Shown in pieces: positions 25,813 through 35,528 of a DNA stretch of 64,000 bases. The notes under the pieces are model-generated. The model ran no database searches. It was given only the letters and a program-made list of their open reading frames with translations, and had not been told where the DNA came from. The translations under genes and the position numbers were made by a program. The stretch's first letter is position 1; every line of letters begins with the position of its first letter. The DNA comes from Stenomitos frigidus_A (GTDB lineage Bacteria; Cyanobacteriota; Cyanobacteriia; Leptolyngbyales; Leptolyngbyaceae), in NCBI RefSeq assembly GCF_963877135.1, contig NZ_CAWNSW010000141.1:69346-133345 (forward strand), given 5' to 3'.

Positions 25813-28083
25813 TCAGCGAACAACTTTACTCATGTAGGTGCCCCAAATTTGAGCCGCTTCACCACTACTGCCCGAAGTCGGTGAATTATTATCGTTTCCC
25901 AACCAGATACCAGTTACTAACCCGTTGGGAATATAGCCAATAAACCAGAGATCTACGTTGTCATTGGTGGTACCTGTTTTGCCCGCTTCGCCTTGCCCGA
26001 TCGCGGCGGCTCGTCCAGTGCCACCACTCACCACACCACGTAGCAGCGTTGTCATCATGTCTGCCACTTCGGGTTTCAGCACAGGCTGATTTAGGCGAGG
26101 GTCGCGATCGGCACTGTAGATGACCCGACAGGTCTTCAAGTCCTTTGGGTTTTTGCAGTCACCGCCATCCAACACCTGGCGAATGGCGCGGGGTGGATTA
26201 CTGATCCCACCGTTTGCAAAAATGCTGAAGGCACCCGTCATCTCTAGAGGCGTGACTTCGCTTTGACCAATCACCAGCCCCGGTGCGGCTTTCAGCGTTG
26301 AGGAAAGGCCCATACGTTGAGCCGTACGAATCACGTTGTTCAAGCCCACTTCTTGAGCAATCCGCAGCGCGATCACGTTCTCCGATTGCGCAATACCCGT
26401 GTACATATCCAGACTGCCACCACCCGATCGACAGCCTGCGAAGTACTGCCCGTCCCAGTTGAGCGGGGCACACGAGTAGGCGTTGCCCGGTGAGATGCCT
26501 TGCTCGATCGCCGTCGTGTAGGTAAACACCTTAAACGTCGAGCCGGGTTGCCGCATGGCCTGAGACGCCCGATTGAACTGGCTTTTCTTGTAATCGACGC
26601 CACCTACCAGAGCCAGCAGTTCGCCTGTTTTGGCATCCATCGTGACGATCGCCCCTTGCGAAAAGCCAGCGCTAGTGCCAGCACTGCTCACCGCATCACG
26701 CAGGGTCGCCTCTGCTTTGGACTGCATTTGCGGATCGAGGCCAGTCTTGATAATGAAGTTGCCCTCTTCCGCCAGATCTGCACCCAAGAGCTGCTGGAGT
26801 TCGGTGAAGACGTAGCTGTAGTAGTAAGGCGCGATGACATTATCCAGCTCTGCTTTGGCTTTGGGATTCACGTCAACGCGCGATCGCCGTGCCCGTTGAA
26901 TGTCATCAGCACTCGCCATATTTAGCGTTGCCATGCGATCGAGCACCCGATTACGCAGCTCGATCGCCTTGTCATAATTTCGCACCGGGTTAAAGCTGTT
27001 AGGCGCAGGCAAAATACCCACCAGCGTTGCCGCTTCCGAGAGCGTTAAATCTTTAGCCGATTTATTCAAATACAGTTGAGCCGCATCTTCAAAGCCATAC
27101 GCCTCATTGCCCAAATACACCCGATTCAGGTAGGTGAGCATCAAAAAGTCCTTGCTGTAGACCGTTTCCAGCTTCAGAGCCACCGCCGCTTCGCGCAGTT
27201 TGCGTCCGGCCGAATCTTCCGTGCCCACGTATTGACGCAGCAGGCTCCGAGCAAGCTGCTGCGTCAGCGTACTACCACCCTCCCGAATGCCACCGCCCCG
27301 GATGTTAGTCACCACCGCTCGCAGAGTGCCGATCGGGTCAACGCCGAAATGCCAGTAATAGCGAGAATCTTCAGACGCGATCGCAGCCTTTGCTAGATAC
27401 GGCGAAAAATCGGACAGGTTCTTGAACTCAGTATGGGTGCGGTTAGTCACTGGGCTGAGTGGCGTTTGCTCGTCACGTGCATAGACGACAAACGGCCCCT
27501 GCACCGAAGCAGGCAACGGCTGCACCGAGAACTTCTGCCACTCAATCAGCACACCGACAACAGCCAGTGCCGTCACGCCGCCAAGGCCATACATGCCATA
27601 GCGAACGGCTTTCACATACCAGGGGGGCGGATCGATAAATTGAATGCGCACCGCCGCTGCCAGTTCCGGTGGTCCCAAGGTGTAGACGGCATTGTGCCGC
27701 AGTTGGGTCGCTTTTACCCGTCGCTTGCCGCGATAAATGCCGTTGGTCGAGTTTTCGTCTTTGAGAAAGAACGGTGGGCGAAAGAGCGCTCCCAGGAAAC
27801 TCGATCGCTGGCTGTCGCGGTTCAGTGAGAGATGCACCTGGCTGACAACCGGATTGCGCACCACAATGTCGCAGGTTCTAGAACTACGCCCCAACACATA
27901 GCGATCGCCCAACAGCGGATACACATCAGCCTGATCGGCTCCCGCATCCTGTACCCGTAGCTCTGGGACACGCGCATTCGCCTTCAGTTTCAGCTTCGAA
28001 AAATTAATCTTCGCCTGAACAGTTTGCACTGCCTGGGTAATGGCACCAACAAGCGTTTGCGATCGACGGGGGGGCTGGGTCAT
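25813..28083 (-). CDS. Class A penicillin-binding protein with N-terminal FHA domain
   Basis: 756-residue bifunctional peptidoglycan synthase. Order: FHA domain (about 50-150; RYVLGRSSRTCDIVV, NPVVSQVHLSL, DENSTNGIYRGKRRV), one transmembrane helix (about 165-185), GT51 glycosyltransferase with catalytic Glu in ASEDSRYYWHFGVDPIG near 237 and GGSTLTQQLARSLL, then transpeptidase with SxxK in PGSTFK near 513, SxN as SEN, and KTGTT near 699. The FHA domain should bind phosphothreonine, so a Ser/Thr kinase may control this enzyme; no kinase is adjacent. The ATG start follows the interspersed hairpin-rich region. Confidence 0.93.
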   Translation of the reverse strand: MTQPPRRSQTLVGAITQAVQTVQAKINFSKLKLKANARVPELRVQDAGADQADVYPLLGDRYVLGRSSRTCDIVVRNPVVSQVHLSLNRDSQRSSFLGALFRPPFFLKDENSTNGIYRGKRRVKATQLRHNAVYTLGPPELAAAVRIQFIDPPPWYVKAVRYGMYGLGGVTALAVVGVLIEWQKFSVQPLPASVQGPFVVYARDEQTPLSPVTNRTHTEFKNLSDFSPYLAKAAIASEDSRYYWHFGVDPIGTLRAVVTNIRGGGIREGGSTLTQQLARSLLRQYVGTEDSAGRKLREAAVALKLETVYSKDFLMLTYLNRVYLGNEAYGFEDAAQLYLNKSAKDLTLSEAATLVGILPAPNSFNPVRNYDKAIELRNRVLDRMATLNMASADDIQRARRSRVDVNPKAKAELDNVIAPYYYSYVFTELQQLLGADLAEEGNFIIKTGLDPQMQSKAEATLRDAVSSAGTSAGFSQGAIVTMDAKTGELLALVGGVDYKKSQFNRASQAMRQPGSTFKVFTYTTAIEQGISPGNAYSCAPLNWDGQYFAGCRSGGGSLDMYTGIAQSENVIALRIAQEVGLNNVIRTAQRMGLSSTLKAAPGLVIGQSEVTPLEMTGAFSIFANGGISNPPRAIRQVLDGGDCKNPKDLKTCRVIYSADRDPRLNQPVLKPEVADMMTTLLRGVVSGGTGRAAAIGQGEAGKTGTTNDNVDLWFIGYIPNGLVTGIWLGNDNNSPTSGSSGEAAQIWGTYMSKVVR

Positions 28084-28208
28084 GAGTCGTCCAATTCAAG
28101 AAGTGCCGAGATCAGCATCACAGTCTGATCACTGTGTTCCAGTCTGCTTCAGCCTTATTCTAAACAACCGCAGCGGTCATGAATCATACTTGTGTGGCAT
28201 CGGCTTTC

Positions 28209-28510
28209 AGCGGTCAGCGGTCAGCTTTCTTTTTGACTCATGCCCATAAAGCCTAGTGGCTGGCAACTCTTTCTGCACACGCCCTTACCCGCCTTGCAAT
28301 GAATTGCGGGCTGATAGGCGAGTCCATTTAAATGGACTCAAAAAGTAACAGAGTGAGCCATGCAGCCAGTTAAAACTGACTTTCGCTTATGAGCCAGGAA
28401 ATTAATTTCCTGGTGGAGCCGCAACGAAGTGATTAGCTCGAATTCAGGTATCAGCCATTAGCTATCAGCTTTCCTCCTGGCTGACCGCTGACCGCTGGCG
28501 GCTGACTGCT
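28209..28510. repeat. Intergenic region with heptamers and a cluster of palindromes
   Basis: GGTCAGC-type heptamers occur at 28209-28225 and variants at 28446-28510. Between them lies a series of perfect palindromes: GAGTCCATTTAAATGGACTC (28320-28339) and CCAGGAAATTAATTTCCTGG (28394-28413), plus stems GCAAT/ATTGC near 28300 and CAGTT/AACTG near 28370. The stem-after-stem plan resembles the MITE at 25.6 kb, but no terminal repeats or target duplication were found. No gene is seen in 28084-28678. Confidence 0.7.
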
Positions 28511-28584
28511 CAGATTTGCTTGCTCAAGGGATAGATCATTGGCAGCTTAAGTTATAAACTTAAAACTATAAGCAATAGGTATAG

Positions 28585-28611
28585 TTGCTTACTGTTTGTA
28601 ATTTGTATAAT
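28585..28611 (+). promoter_or_regulatory. Candidate -10 box upstream of transketolase
   Basis: TATAAT at 28606-28611 in an AT-rich stretch 68 bases before the start codon. The best upstream hexamer, TTGCTT at 28585, gives only a 15-base spacer, so the -35 part is weak. Confidence 0.35.
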
Positions 28612-28678
28612 CGTTGACAACAATCACTCATCCTTGCATCTGCCCACACCCAACGCCCTTATTTAACTAGAAGAAGTC

Positions 28679-30694
28679 ATGGCTGTCGCAACCACCCAAA
28701 CCCTCCAAGAACTTTGTGTCAACTCCATTCGTTTCCTAGCGGTCGATGCTGTAGAGAAAGCGAAATCCGGTCACCCTGGACTGCCGATGGGTGCAGCGCC
28801 GATGGCGTTTGTCCTGTGGGATCAGTTTTTGCGGTTTAATCCTAAGAATCCCAAGTGGTTTAACCGCGATCGCTTTGTGCTGTCGGCGGGTCACGGCTGT
28901 ATGTTGCAGTACGCGCTGCTGTATTTGACGGGTTATGACAGTGTTTCGATCGACGACATCAAGCAATTTCGCCAGTGGGAATCGAAAACGCCCGGACATC
29001 CTGAAAACTTTGAGACGCCCGGTGTGGAAGTCACCACTGGGCCTTTAGGGCAGGGTATTGCCAACGCGGTTGGGTTAGCGATCGCTGAAGCGCACCTGGC
29101 AGCAAAGTTCAACCAGCCTGACCTGACCCTAGTAGACCACTATACCTACGTCATTCTGGGCGATGGTTGCAACATGGAAGGCGTGTCCGGTGAAGCCTGT
29201 TCGCTGGCAGGGCATCTGGGTCTAGGCAAGCTGATTGCACTCTACGATGACAACCATATTTCGATCGATGGTTCCACAGACATTGCCTTTACCGAAGATG
29301 TCTCCAAGCGGTTTGAAGCCTATGGCTGGCATGTGCTGCACGTGGAAAACGGCAACACGGATTTAGATGCCATTGCGAAAGCGATCGCAGAAGCAAAAGC
29401 GGTGACAGATAAGCCCACGATGATCAAGGTCACAACCACGATCGGCTACGGTTCGCCCAACAAGCAAGGCACGGCTGACGCTCATGGCTCGGTGCTGGGT
29501 CCCGACGAAATCAAGCTCACCCGCGACAACCTGGGCTGGGAATACGAACCCTTCGTGGTGCCCGATGATGCGTTGGCTCATCTGCGTCAAGCGGTCGATC
29601 GGGGTGCCAGCCTGGAAGCAGAATGGAACGAAACCTGGGCCCAGTACAAAACCAAGTACACAGAGAAAGCAGCCGAGTTCGATCGCTTGCTCAGCGGCAA
29701 ATTGCCCGACGGTTGGGACAAAGCGTTGCCCACCTACAAACCCGAAGACAAACAGCTTGCCACCCGCAAACACTCCGAAATCAGCCTGAATGCGCTGGCA
29801 AAAGTGCTGCCAGAACTCATCGGTGGTTCGGCTGACCTGACCCACTCCAACCTCACCGAGCTAAAAGGCTCCGGCAACTTCCAGAAAGGGCACTACGAAA
29901 ATCGTAACGTCCACTTCGGGGTACGCGAACACGGTATGGGAGCCATCTGTAACGGCATGGCGCTGCACGGATCGGGATTGATTCCCTACGGCGCCACGTT
30001 CCTCATCTTCACCGACTACATGCGAGGAGCCATTCGCCTCTCGGCACTGTCTCAAGCTGGCGTCATCTGGGTCATGACTCACGACTCCGTTGCTTTGGGT
30101 GAAGATGGCCCGACCCACCAACCCGTTGAGACGATCGCATCTTTGCGAGCGATTCCCGACCTTACCGTGCTGCGTCCCGCTGATGGCACAGAAACCTCCG
30201 GTGCTTACAAAGTAGCGGTGCTCAATGCGAACCAAAACCGTGCCACCTTGATTGCGTTCTCGCGTCAGGCGGTGCCCAATCTGGCAGGCTCGTCGATCGA
30301 GGGCGTTGCTAAGGGAGCCTATGCAGTTATCGACTCCGATGGTGCGCCTGACCTAATCTTGATTGGCACAGGGTCTGAAGTGGGTCTTTGCGTCAAAGCC
30401 GCCGAGCAGTTGACCAGCGAAGGTACCAAAGTCCGTGTGGTCTCGATGCCCTCCTGGGAACTCTTTGAAGCGCAAGATGCGGCTTACAAAGAGTCGGTAC
30501 TACCCAAAGCCGTGACCAAGCGTCTGGTTGTAGAGGCCGGTATCACCATGGGCTGGCAAAAATATGCTGGGGCTGAGGGTGACATCCTTGGCGTCGATCG
30601 CTTTGGTGTTTCGGCTCCCGGCGGCAAAATCATGGAGAAATTCGGCTTTACCGTTGAGAATGTGGTTGCGAGAGCAAACGCATTACTGGGGTAA
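28679..30694 (+). CDS. tkt: Transketolase
   Basis: 671-residue thiamine-diphosphate enzyme that moves two-carbon ketol units in the Calvin cycle and pentose phosphate pathway. Thiamine-diphosphate motif GDGCNMEGVSGEACSLAGHLGLGKLI begins near residue 160 with the distal Asn in YDDNHIS. N-terminal GHPGLPMGAAPMAFVLW and GPLGQGIANAVG are typical. The pyrimidine-binding domain shows VREHGMGAICNGMALHG with the catalytic Glu, and HDSVALGEDGPTHQP. The C-terminal domain ends GFTVENVVARANALLG. Length is standard. It is monocistronic, with a strong terminator behind it. Confidence 0.97.
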   Translation: MAVATTQTLQELCVNSIRFLAVDAVEKAKSGHPGLPMGAAPMAFVLWDQFLRFNPKNPKWFNRDRFVLSAGHGCMLQYALLYLTGYDSVSIDDIKQFRQWESKTPGHPENFETPGVEVTTGPLGQGIANAVGLAIAEAHLAAKFNQPDLTLVDHYTYVILGDGCNMEGVSGEACSLAGHLGLGKLIALYDDNHISIDGSTDIAFTEDVSKRFEAYGWHVLHVENGNTDLDAIAKAIAEAKAVTDKPTMIKVTTTIGYGSPNKQGTADAHGSVLGPDEIKLTRDNLGWEYEPFVVPDDALAHLRQAVDRGASLEAEWNETWAQYKTKYTEKAAEFDRLLSGKLPDGWDKALPTYKPEDKQLATRKHSEISLNALAKVLPELIGGSADLTHSNLTELKGSGNFQKGHYENRNVHFGVREHGMGAICNGMALHGSGLIPYGATFLIFTDYMRGAIRLSALSQAGVIWVMTHDSVALGEDGPTHQPVETIASLRAIPDLTVLRPADGTETSGAYKVAVLNANQNRATLIAFSRQAVPNLAGSSIEGVAKGAYAVIDSDGAPDLILIGTGSEVGLCVKAAEQLTSEGTKVRVVSMPSWELFEAQDAAYKESVLPKAVTKRLVVEAGITMGWQKYAGAEGDILGVDRFGVSAPGGKIMEKFGFTVENVVARANALLG

Positions 30695-30775
30695 AGCGTG
30701 GTTAGTAGTAGAACTGTTACAAGCAACGGTTTTACTAGCAACAAACACACCACATGATTAAATGCTGACCGGTAT

Positions 30776-30808
30776 AAAGGCTCTCTGGGTTTTCAGGGAG
30801 CCTTTCTT
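30776..30808 (+). terminator. Rho-independent terminator of transketolase
   Basis: Stem AAAGGCTCTCTG with CAGGGAGCCTTT (one G-U pair) around a GGTTTT-type loop, followed by CTT. It lies about 80 bases after the tkt stop. Confidence 0.8.
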
Positions 30809-30827
30809 GCGGTGGAGCCGACGGGTT

Positions 30828-31019
30828 AGCGACAGTCTTTGAGCGCTGCCAGTTTGTACAAGTCTCGTTCACCTAGAGGTCGGCAGTAAAGCAGCCAAAG
30901 CGACAAGCGCACTCGCGGCCGCGGTCTTCCGGAACAGTGACCTAGTGATAATCTGCACCCAGATCGATCCCCGCAGCATCTGCGTTGACCAAAGGTAACT
31001 TGCGCGTTGGCTCACTCAT
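30828..31019 (-). pseudogene. IS110-family transposase remnant (N-terminus, degraded)
   Basis: From ATG 31019 the frame reads MSEPTRKLPLVNADAAGIDL then GADYH, a TAG stop, and in the same frame VTVPEDRGRECACRFGCFTADL before a second TAG. A shifted frame continues LYKLAALKDCR. This is the N-terminal DEDD-domain start of IS110-type transposases. The first TAG stands where relatives usually have Trp, as expected for a TGG to TAG change. The remainder of the element is gone. It ends next to the transketolase terminator. Confidence 0.65.
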
Positions 31020-31044
31020 AGCCAAAGCCTCAATGGTCGGCCTG

Positions 31045-31227
31045 TTAGTAAACCGGCCCTGACCCAAATGGCACCGCCGATGCAGTCTCCTCAACGGGAT
31101 AGTGATATTCACCCACTGTAAAACAACTGAACTCGATGAGTTGCGCCTCATTTGCTTGGCCAAAGGCTTGTTCGACGACGACCGCGATCGAGGCGTGATC
31201 AACCTGGGTTTCAGGACGAATGTTCAT
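31045..31227 (-). pseudogene. Truncated GNAT acetyltransferase start
   Basis: MNIRPETQVDHASIAVVVEQ followed by AFGQANEAQLIE matches the N-terminus of GNAT-family N-acetyltransferases; after about 32 residues the sequence stops resembling the family and meets the IS110 remnant. Its ATG overlaps the stop of the TPR gene by 17 bases, so the intact gene was probably translated with it. Insertion followed by deletion is the simplest history. Confidence 0.6.
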
Positions 31228-33148
31228 TACCCCTTTCTCTTAATGCCTGTCGGACTTTAACCATGACACCCTCCCAGTCACCGGGAGCCGTCTGGCGAAA
31301 CAAGCGCATCGTCGGGTACCAGGGGCTGTCTTCGCGATGCAGCAGCCAGCGCCAGTCAGCAGCAAACGGGAGTACAACCCAAACAGGCTTTCCCAGTGCA
31401 CCCGCCAAATGAGCCACAGCCGTATCCACTGAGATGACAAGATCAAGCTGGTCGATGGCGGCTGCCGTATCAGCAAAATCCTGAAGCTGTGGGCTCAAAT
31501 CATACAGGCAAGGCTGAAAACCGAACTGAGCGATATCAGCGGCATGAGTGCCCACCTGAAGGCTGTATAGTTCCACGTTGGGACTGCGCAGTCCTTGCAT
31601 AAACGCGGTTAGAGAAGCGGTGCGATGGCGATAGGACGATCGCTGTTTGAGATGGGGAAGCGGCACACTTGCCCAAACAATGCCGACTTTGAGGAGACGA
31701 TCGGCGCTCGGTGCTGCCAATGGTGTTGTGATGGCGTTGCTAGCGTCTGAATGTGCTCGGCAAGCCTCTGATACAGACACATAGGGCACCTGCTTTGGAA
31801 TCGTAGCTAACGATTCGTTCAGGACATAAGGCAGGCTCATCAGCGGCAGATGCACATCAAACTCAGGCAAGGGGGAGCCTTGGGGGATGAGTTCAGCAAT
31901 GCCTGGAATAGTGGCAAACAAGCATAGCAATTCCTTGGGGCACTCCACAACGATGTGGTTCTGGGCAGTCGATCGCGCAGGTTCAGCGTCCCTTTCTGCT
32001 AAACGCGCCACATAGCGGATGAACTGGATGGCATCACCAAAGCCCTGCTCCGTATAGAGCAGCAGCGATCGCCCATTCAACGCAGAACCATCCCAAACGC
32101 TTCCTGGTAACGATCGGCGTTGCAGGTCTTGAGCGTCCCAGCGCCATTCATACTCGACAAAGCCTTGCTGAAAATCACCTGCTGCCAAAAGTGCCAGGCT
32201 CAAATTTAAGTGGGCTTCAGCAAACTGGGGCTTGAGGGCGATCGCTCGCTGGCATTGCGCGATCGCACCCTGCAAATCGTTCCATTCATAAAGTGCCACT
32301 CCCAAACTGTTGTGCGCTTCTGCATTCTCTGGCTCCAGCTCAATCGCCTGCTGATAGTGCGCGATCGCGGCCTCAAATTGCTTGTCTTCTTGCAAACACA
32401 ACGCCAGATTATTGTGAGCCGCTGCCCAATTGGGTTGTAGCCTCAGTGCTTGCTGATAGTGGTCGATCGCCGCCTCAAATTGCTCCGTCAGTCGGAACGC
32501 GTTGCCGATGTTGAACTGCACGTCAGCATTGCTGGGTTGGAGTGCTAGAGCGTTTTGGTAATAGGCGATCGCCGCCTCAAATTGTCCCTGTGCCTGGAGT
32601 GCATTGCCCAAATTGTTGTGTGCCTGCGGGTCGCTTGGTGCCAGTGCGATCGCCTGCCGATACTGGACAATTGCTTCTTCTAGCTTTCTTTGTTCCCTGA
32701 GCGCGTTTCCTAGATTGTTGTAGGCTCTGGGATAGTTGGGGTTCAGGGCGATCGCCTGCTGATAGTGCGAGATCGCCTGCTCGTAGCACTTTTGCCTTAA
32801 CGCCAGATTGCCTGCATTGAAGTGGGTTGGAGCATGATTGGGCTTGAGCGCCAGCGATCGCTGAAAGTGTTGAGCTGCTTCATCCCAGTTACCGCAATCT
32901 TGTAGCGCAACGGCCAAATTACCATGTGCTTCAGCATGGGTTGGGTCAAGCGTGATGACGGTTTGATAGTGCGCGATCGCAGATTGCAGCCTGCCGGTTT
33001 GCAGGGCGATTGCCCCCAACAAATGGAGTGCTGGGACGTAATGGGGACGTTGATCAAGCACTTGACAACACAACCATTCTGCCTGCACCAAATTTCCCAG
33101 TCGATACGCTTGCAAAGCCGTCGTCATCGCCTCAGAGATCGCTACCAT
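31211..33148 (-). CDS. TPR protein with glycosyltransferase-like C-terminal domain
   Basis: 645 residues. Nine or ten 34-residue TPR units run from about 35 to 345 (for example HNNLGNALQAQGQFEAAIAY). They are followed by a GT9/GT41-like region: GRSLLLYTEQGFGDAIQFIRYV, VVECPKELLCLF, VGIVWAS and DLVISVDTAVAHLAGALGKP. The last is the donor-site motif of heptosyl- and O-GlcNAc-transferase-like folds. The C-terminus has WRWLLHREDSPWYPTMRLFRQ, common in bacterial proteins of this layout. A role in protein or polysaccharide glycosylation is likely, but the substrate is unknown. The TPR block is rich in GCGATCGC-type sites on the DNA. Confidence 0.82.
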   Translation of the reverse strand: MVAISEAMTTALQAYRLGNLVQAEWLCCQVLDQRPHYVPALHLLGAIALQTGRLQSAIAHYQTVITLDPTHAEAHGNLAVALQDCGNWDEAAQHFQRSLALKPNHAPTHFNAGNLALRQKCYEQAISHYQQAIALNPNYPRAYNNLGNALREQRKLEEAIVQYRQAIALAPSDPQAHNNLGNALQAQGQFEAAIAYYQNALALQPSNADVQFNIGNAFRLTEQFEAAIDHYQQALRLQPNWAAAHNNLALCLQEDKQFEAAIAHYQQAIELEPENAEAHNSLGVALYEWNDLQGAIAQCQRAIALKPQFAEAHLNLSLALLAAGDFQQGFVEYEWRWDAQDLQRRSLPGSVWDGSALNGRSLLLYTEQGFGDAIQFIRYVARLAERDAEPARSTAQNHIVVECPKELLCLFATIPGIAELIPQGSPLPEFDVHLPLMSLPYVLNESLATIPKQVPYVSVSEACRAHSDASNAITTPLAAPSADRLLKVGIVWASVPLPHLKQRSSYRHRTASLTAFMQGLRSPNVELYSLQVGTHAADIAQFGFQPCLYDLSPQLQDFADTAAAIDQLDLVISVDTAVAHLAGALGKPVWVVLPFAADWRWLLHREDSPWYPTMRLFRQTAPGDWEGVMVKVRQALRERGNEHSS

Positions 33149-33377
33149 TTAGGAGGGGAATAGGGTGTAGGGTATAGGGTGTGAAGGGAAACAAGAAGGT
33201 CTTGAAAAGCACCAAAGTTTAGCAGCACGTTAAAGCCCTGACAGTACACTACAACTGCATCCCAAAATTTTAGTCTAAAGGTTTTTTCTTACCATCGCCC
33301 CACGCCGTCACCTCCTCACCTCCCCCACCTCTTCATTTCCACACCCCACTCCCCACTCCCTACTTCCCCCCCTGCCC

Positions 33378-35357
33378 ATGCTGCTTTCCCTGCGAATCGA
33401 AAATTTCGCCCTGGTAGACCGCCTAGAGTTAGGTTTGGGTAAAGGTTTGACGGTGATGACCGGCGAAACGGGTGCAGGTAAGTCGATCATTCTGGATGCG
33501 ATCGATGCCGTTTTGGGTGGCAAAGTGACCAGTCGCGCGGTGAGGACGGGAGCCGATCGCGCGTTGATTGAAGCCGTCTTTCGGCTCGAACCCGATTTGG
33601 CAACCTGGCTAGAGCAGCAGGAGATTGCCCTCACTGCCGAAACGGAATTGGTTTGCACCCGCGAGATTGTTGCCAGTCAGAGTAGCCAGCGTAGTCGATC
33701 GCGGATCAACGGTGCGCTAGTGAACAAGCAGCAGATGGAATACCTGCGCGATCGGCTGGTTGAACTGACCGCACAAGGGCAAACGGTACAGATCGGGCAA
33801 CCACCGCTTCAGCGCGAATGGCTGGACAGTTATGGTGGTGAGCCACTGTTAAAGCAGCGATCGACCGTTGTCGCTGCTTTCTCTGCCTATCAGCAAGCGC
33901 TTCAAGCCTTAGAGAAACGTCGTAAATCAGAACAAGAACGGCTCCAGCAGCTTGACTTGTTTGAGTACCAGTTAAAGGAACTGAGTGCGGCAAATCTAAC
34001 TGAAGCCGATGAACTCGATCAACTGGAACAAGAACGCAAACGCCTCAGCCATAGCGTTGAGCTGCAGCATCAAAGCTATCAGGTCTACCAGGCACTTTAT
34101 CAAAACGATGAAGGTGCAGAAGCCTGTGCAGATTTATTAGGTAAAGCTGAAAGCACGCTCCAGGATATGGCTGAATATGATGTGCAGATTCAGCCCATTC
34201 TCGAACTCGTTAGCAACGCTCTAGCACAGGTCGAGCAAGCCGGACGGGAAATTAATGTCTATGGCGAAACCCTGGAGGCAGACCCACAGCGGTTACAGGA
34301 AGTGCAGGAACGCATTGTTGAGCTGAAGCAGCTTTGCCGCAAGTATGGCCCGACGCTAGGTGACGCGATCGCCCTTCTTCAGCGTCTTCAAGCCGATATG
34401 GATGAGCTTACAGGCGGTGGGCAATCCCTGGAAGACCTGGAACACACCTATCAAGAACGACAGCTTGCGTTGACCGACGCCTGTGCCCTCCTGACGCAAC
34501 GACGACAAGCGACCGCGAAAGAGCTAGAGGAGCGGTTGGTGAGTGAACTCAAACCGCTGGCAATGGAGAAAGTGAAGTTTCAGGTAGACATTTCGCCTGC
34601 GACTCCGTCTGCGTTAGGAGGCGATCGCGTAACCTTCCTTTTTAGCCCCAACCCTGGTGAGCCATTGCAACCACTGACCGAAATCGCCTCCGGTGGCGAA
34701 ATGAGTCGCTTCCTACTCGCCTTACAGTCCAGCTTTTCCCAAATTGACCCAGTTGGGACGCTAGTGTTTGACGAGATCGACGTGGGCGTTTCGGGACGCG
34801 TGACCCAGGCGATCGCGGAAAAACTGCACCAACTGAGCCAACATCATCAAGTACTGTGCGTCACTCACCAGCCGATCGTCGCAGCAATGGCAGATCAGCA
34901 CTTACGCGTGAGCAAACAGGTGATTGAGGAGGAGAATGGGAAGTTTGTGGGGAACGGGAAGGGGCTAGAGGAGCAGGGTAGCAAGGGAGCAGGGGAAGAC
35001 ATAGAGACCAAGAATGCAAAACGCAAAACGCAAAACGCTTCCACATCCCACACCCCACACCCCACACCCCACACCCTCGATTCTGTCCGCACCGTCGTTC
35101 GTGTCACAACACTTGACAGCCAACAACGACGTGAAGAGTTAGCACAGCTTGCAGGTGGTCAGTCAACTGCCGAAACCAGTGAAGCGGATGATGTTGCTTA
35201 TGCCTTCGCTGATTCACTTTTGAAACAAGCTGCCACTTTGCGGGAGACGCGATCGGGCGAACCAAAGCTTGCTGCTGAGCCACAACCCGCCGCTGAACCA
35301 AAACCTGCTGAACCAAAACCGAAAGCCACAAGAGCCAAAGCCTCTCGAAAAGGGTGA
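33378..35357 (+). CDS. recN: DNA repair protein RecN with repeat-derived insertion
   Basis: 659-residue SMC-like ATPase for double-strand-break repair. Walker A is TGETGAGKSIILDAID near residue 30, a long coiled coil spans about 150-400, the signature is EIASGGEMSRFLLAL, and Walker B is GTLVFDEIDVGVSG followed by CVTHQPIVAAMAD. It is longer than usual because of an insertion at about residues 518-570, after LRVSKQVIEEENGK and before RTVVRVTTLD. This is encoded by repeat-like DNA: three GCAAAAC heptamers and four CCCCACA heptamers. The C-terminal tail is also a Pro/Glu/Lys repeat. The frame stays open, so it should still be made. Confidence 0.93.
   Translation: MLLSLRIENFALVDRLELGLGKGLTVMTGETGAGKSIILDAIDAVLGGKVTSRAVRTGADRALIEAVFRLEPDLATWLEQQEIALTAETELVCTREIVASQSSQRSRSRINGALVNKQQMEYLRDRLVELTAQGQTVQIGQPPLQREWLDSYGGEPLLKQRSTVVAAFSAYQQALQALEKRRKSEQERLQQLDLFEYQLKELSAANLTEADELDQLEQERKRLSHSVELQHQSYQVYQALYQNDEGAEACADLLGKAESTLQDMAEYDVQIQPILELVSNALAQVEQAGREINVYGETLEADPQRLQEVQERIVELKQLCRKYGPTLGDAIALLQRLQADMDELTGGGQSLEDLEHTYQERQLALTDACALLTQRRQATAKELEERLVSELKPLAMEKVKFQVDISPATPSALGGDRVTFLFSPNPGEPLQPLTEIASGGEMSRFLLALQSSFSQIDPVGTLVFDEIDVGVSGRVTQAIAEKLHQLSQHHQVLCVTHQPIVAAMADQHLRVSKQVIEEENGKFVGNGKGLEEQGSKGAGEDIETKNAKRKTQNASTSHTPHPTPHTLDSVRTVVRVTTLDSQQRREELAQLAGGQSTAETSEADDVAYAFADSLLKQAATLRETRSGEPKLAAEPQPAAEPKPAEPKPKATRAKASRKG
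35015..35077 (+). repeat. Heptamer repeats inside recN
   Basis: GCAAAAC repeated three times (35015-35035) and CCCCACA-type units repeated about four times (35047-35077), in frame within recN. The same CCCCACT/CCCCACA style of sequence occurs in the intergenic stretch just before recN (33300-33377). Confidence 0.85.
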
Positions 35358-35528
35358 TGCATCGATCGTAGATCTACAGCAAGCAATTCGTTCATTCACA
35401 TCAAACTAGAGGCTCTACATTAAATCTCCATGTAATAAATTTTAGACCACTTGAATTTTCGAGATTCTTTAAGGCATGATTCCTACCACCATCAATAGTC
35501 TATTACTTAGTTTTAGGAGAATTTAATA

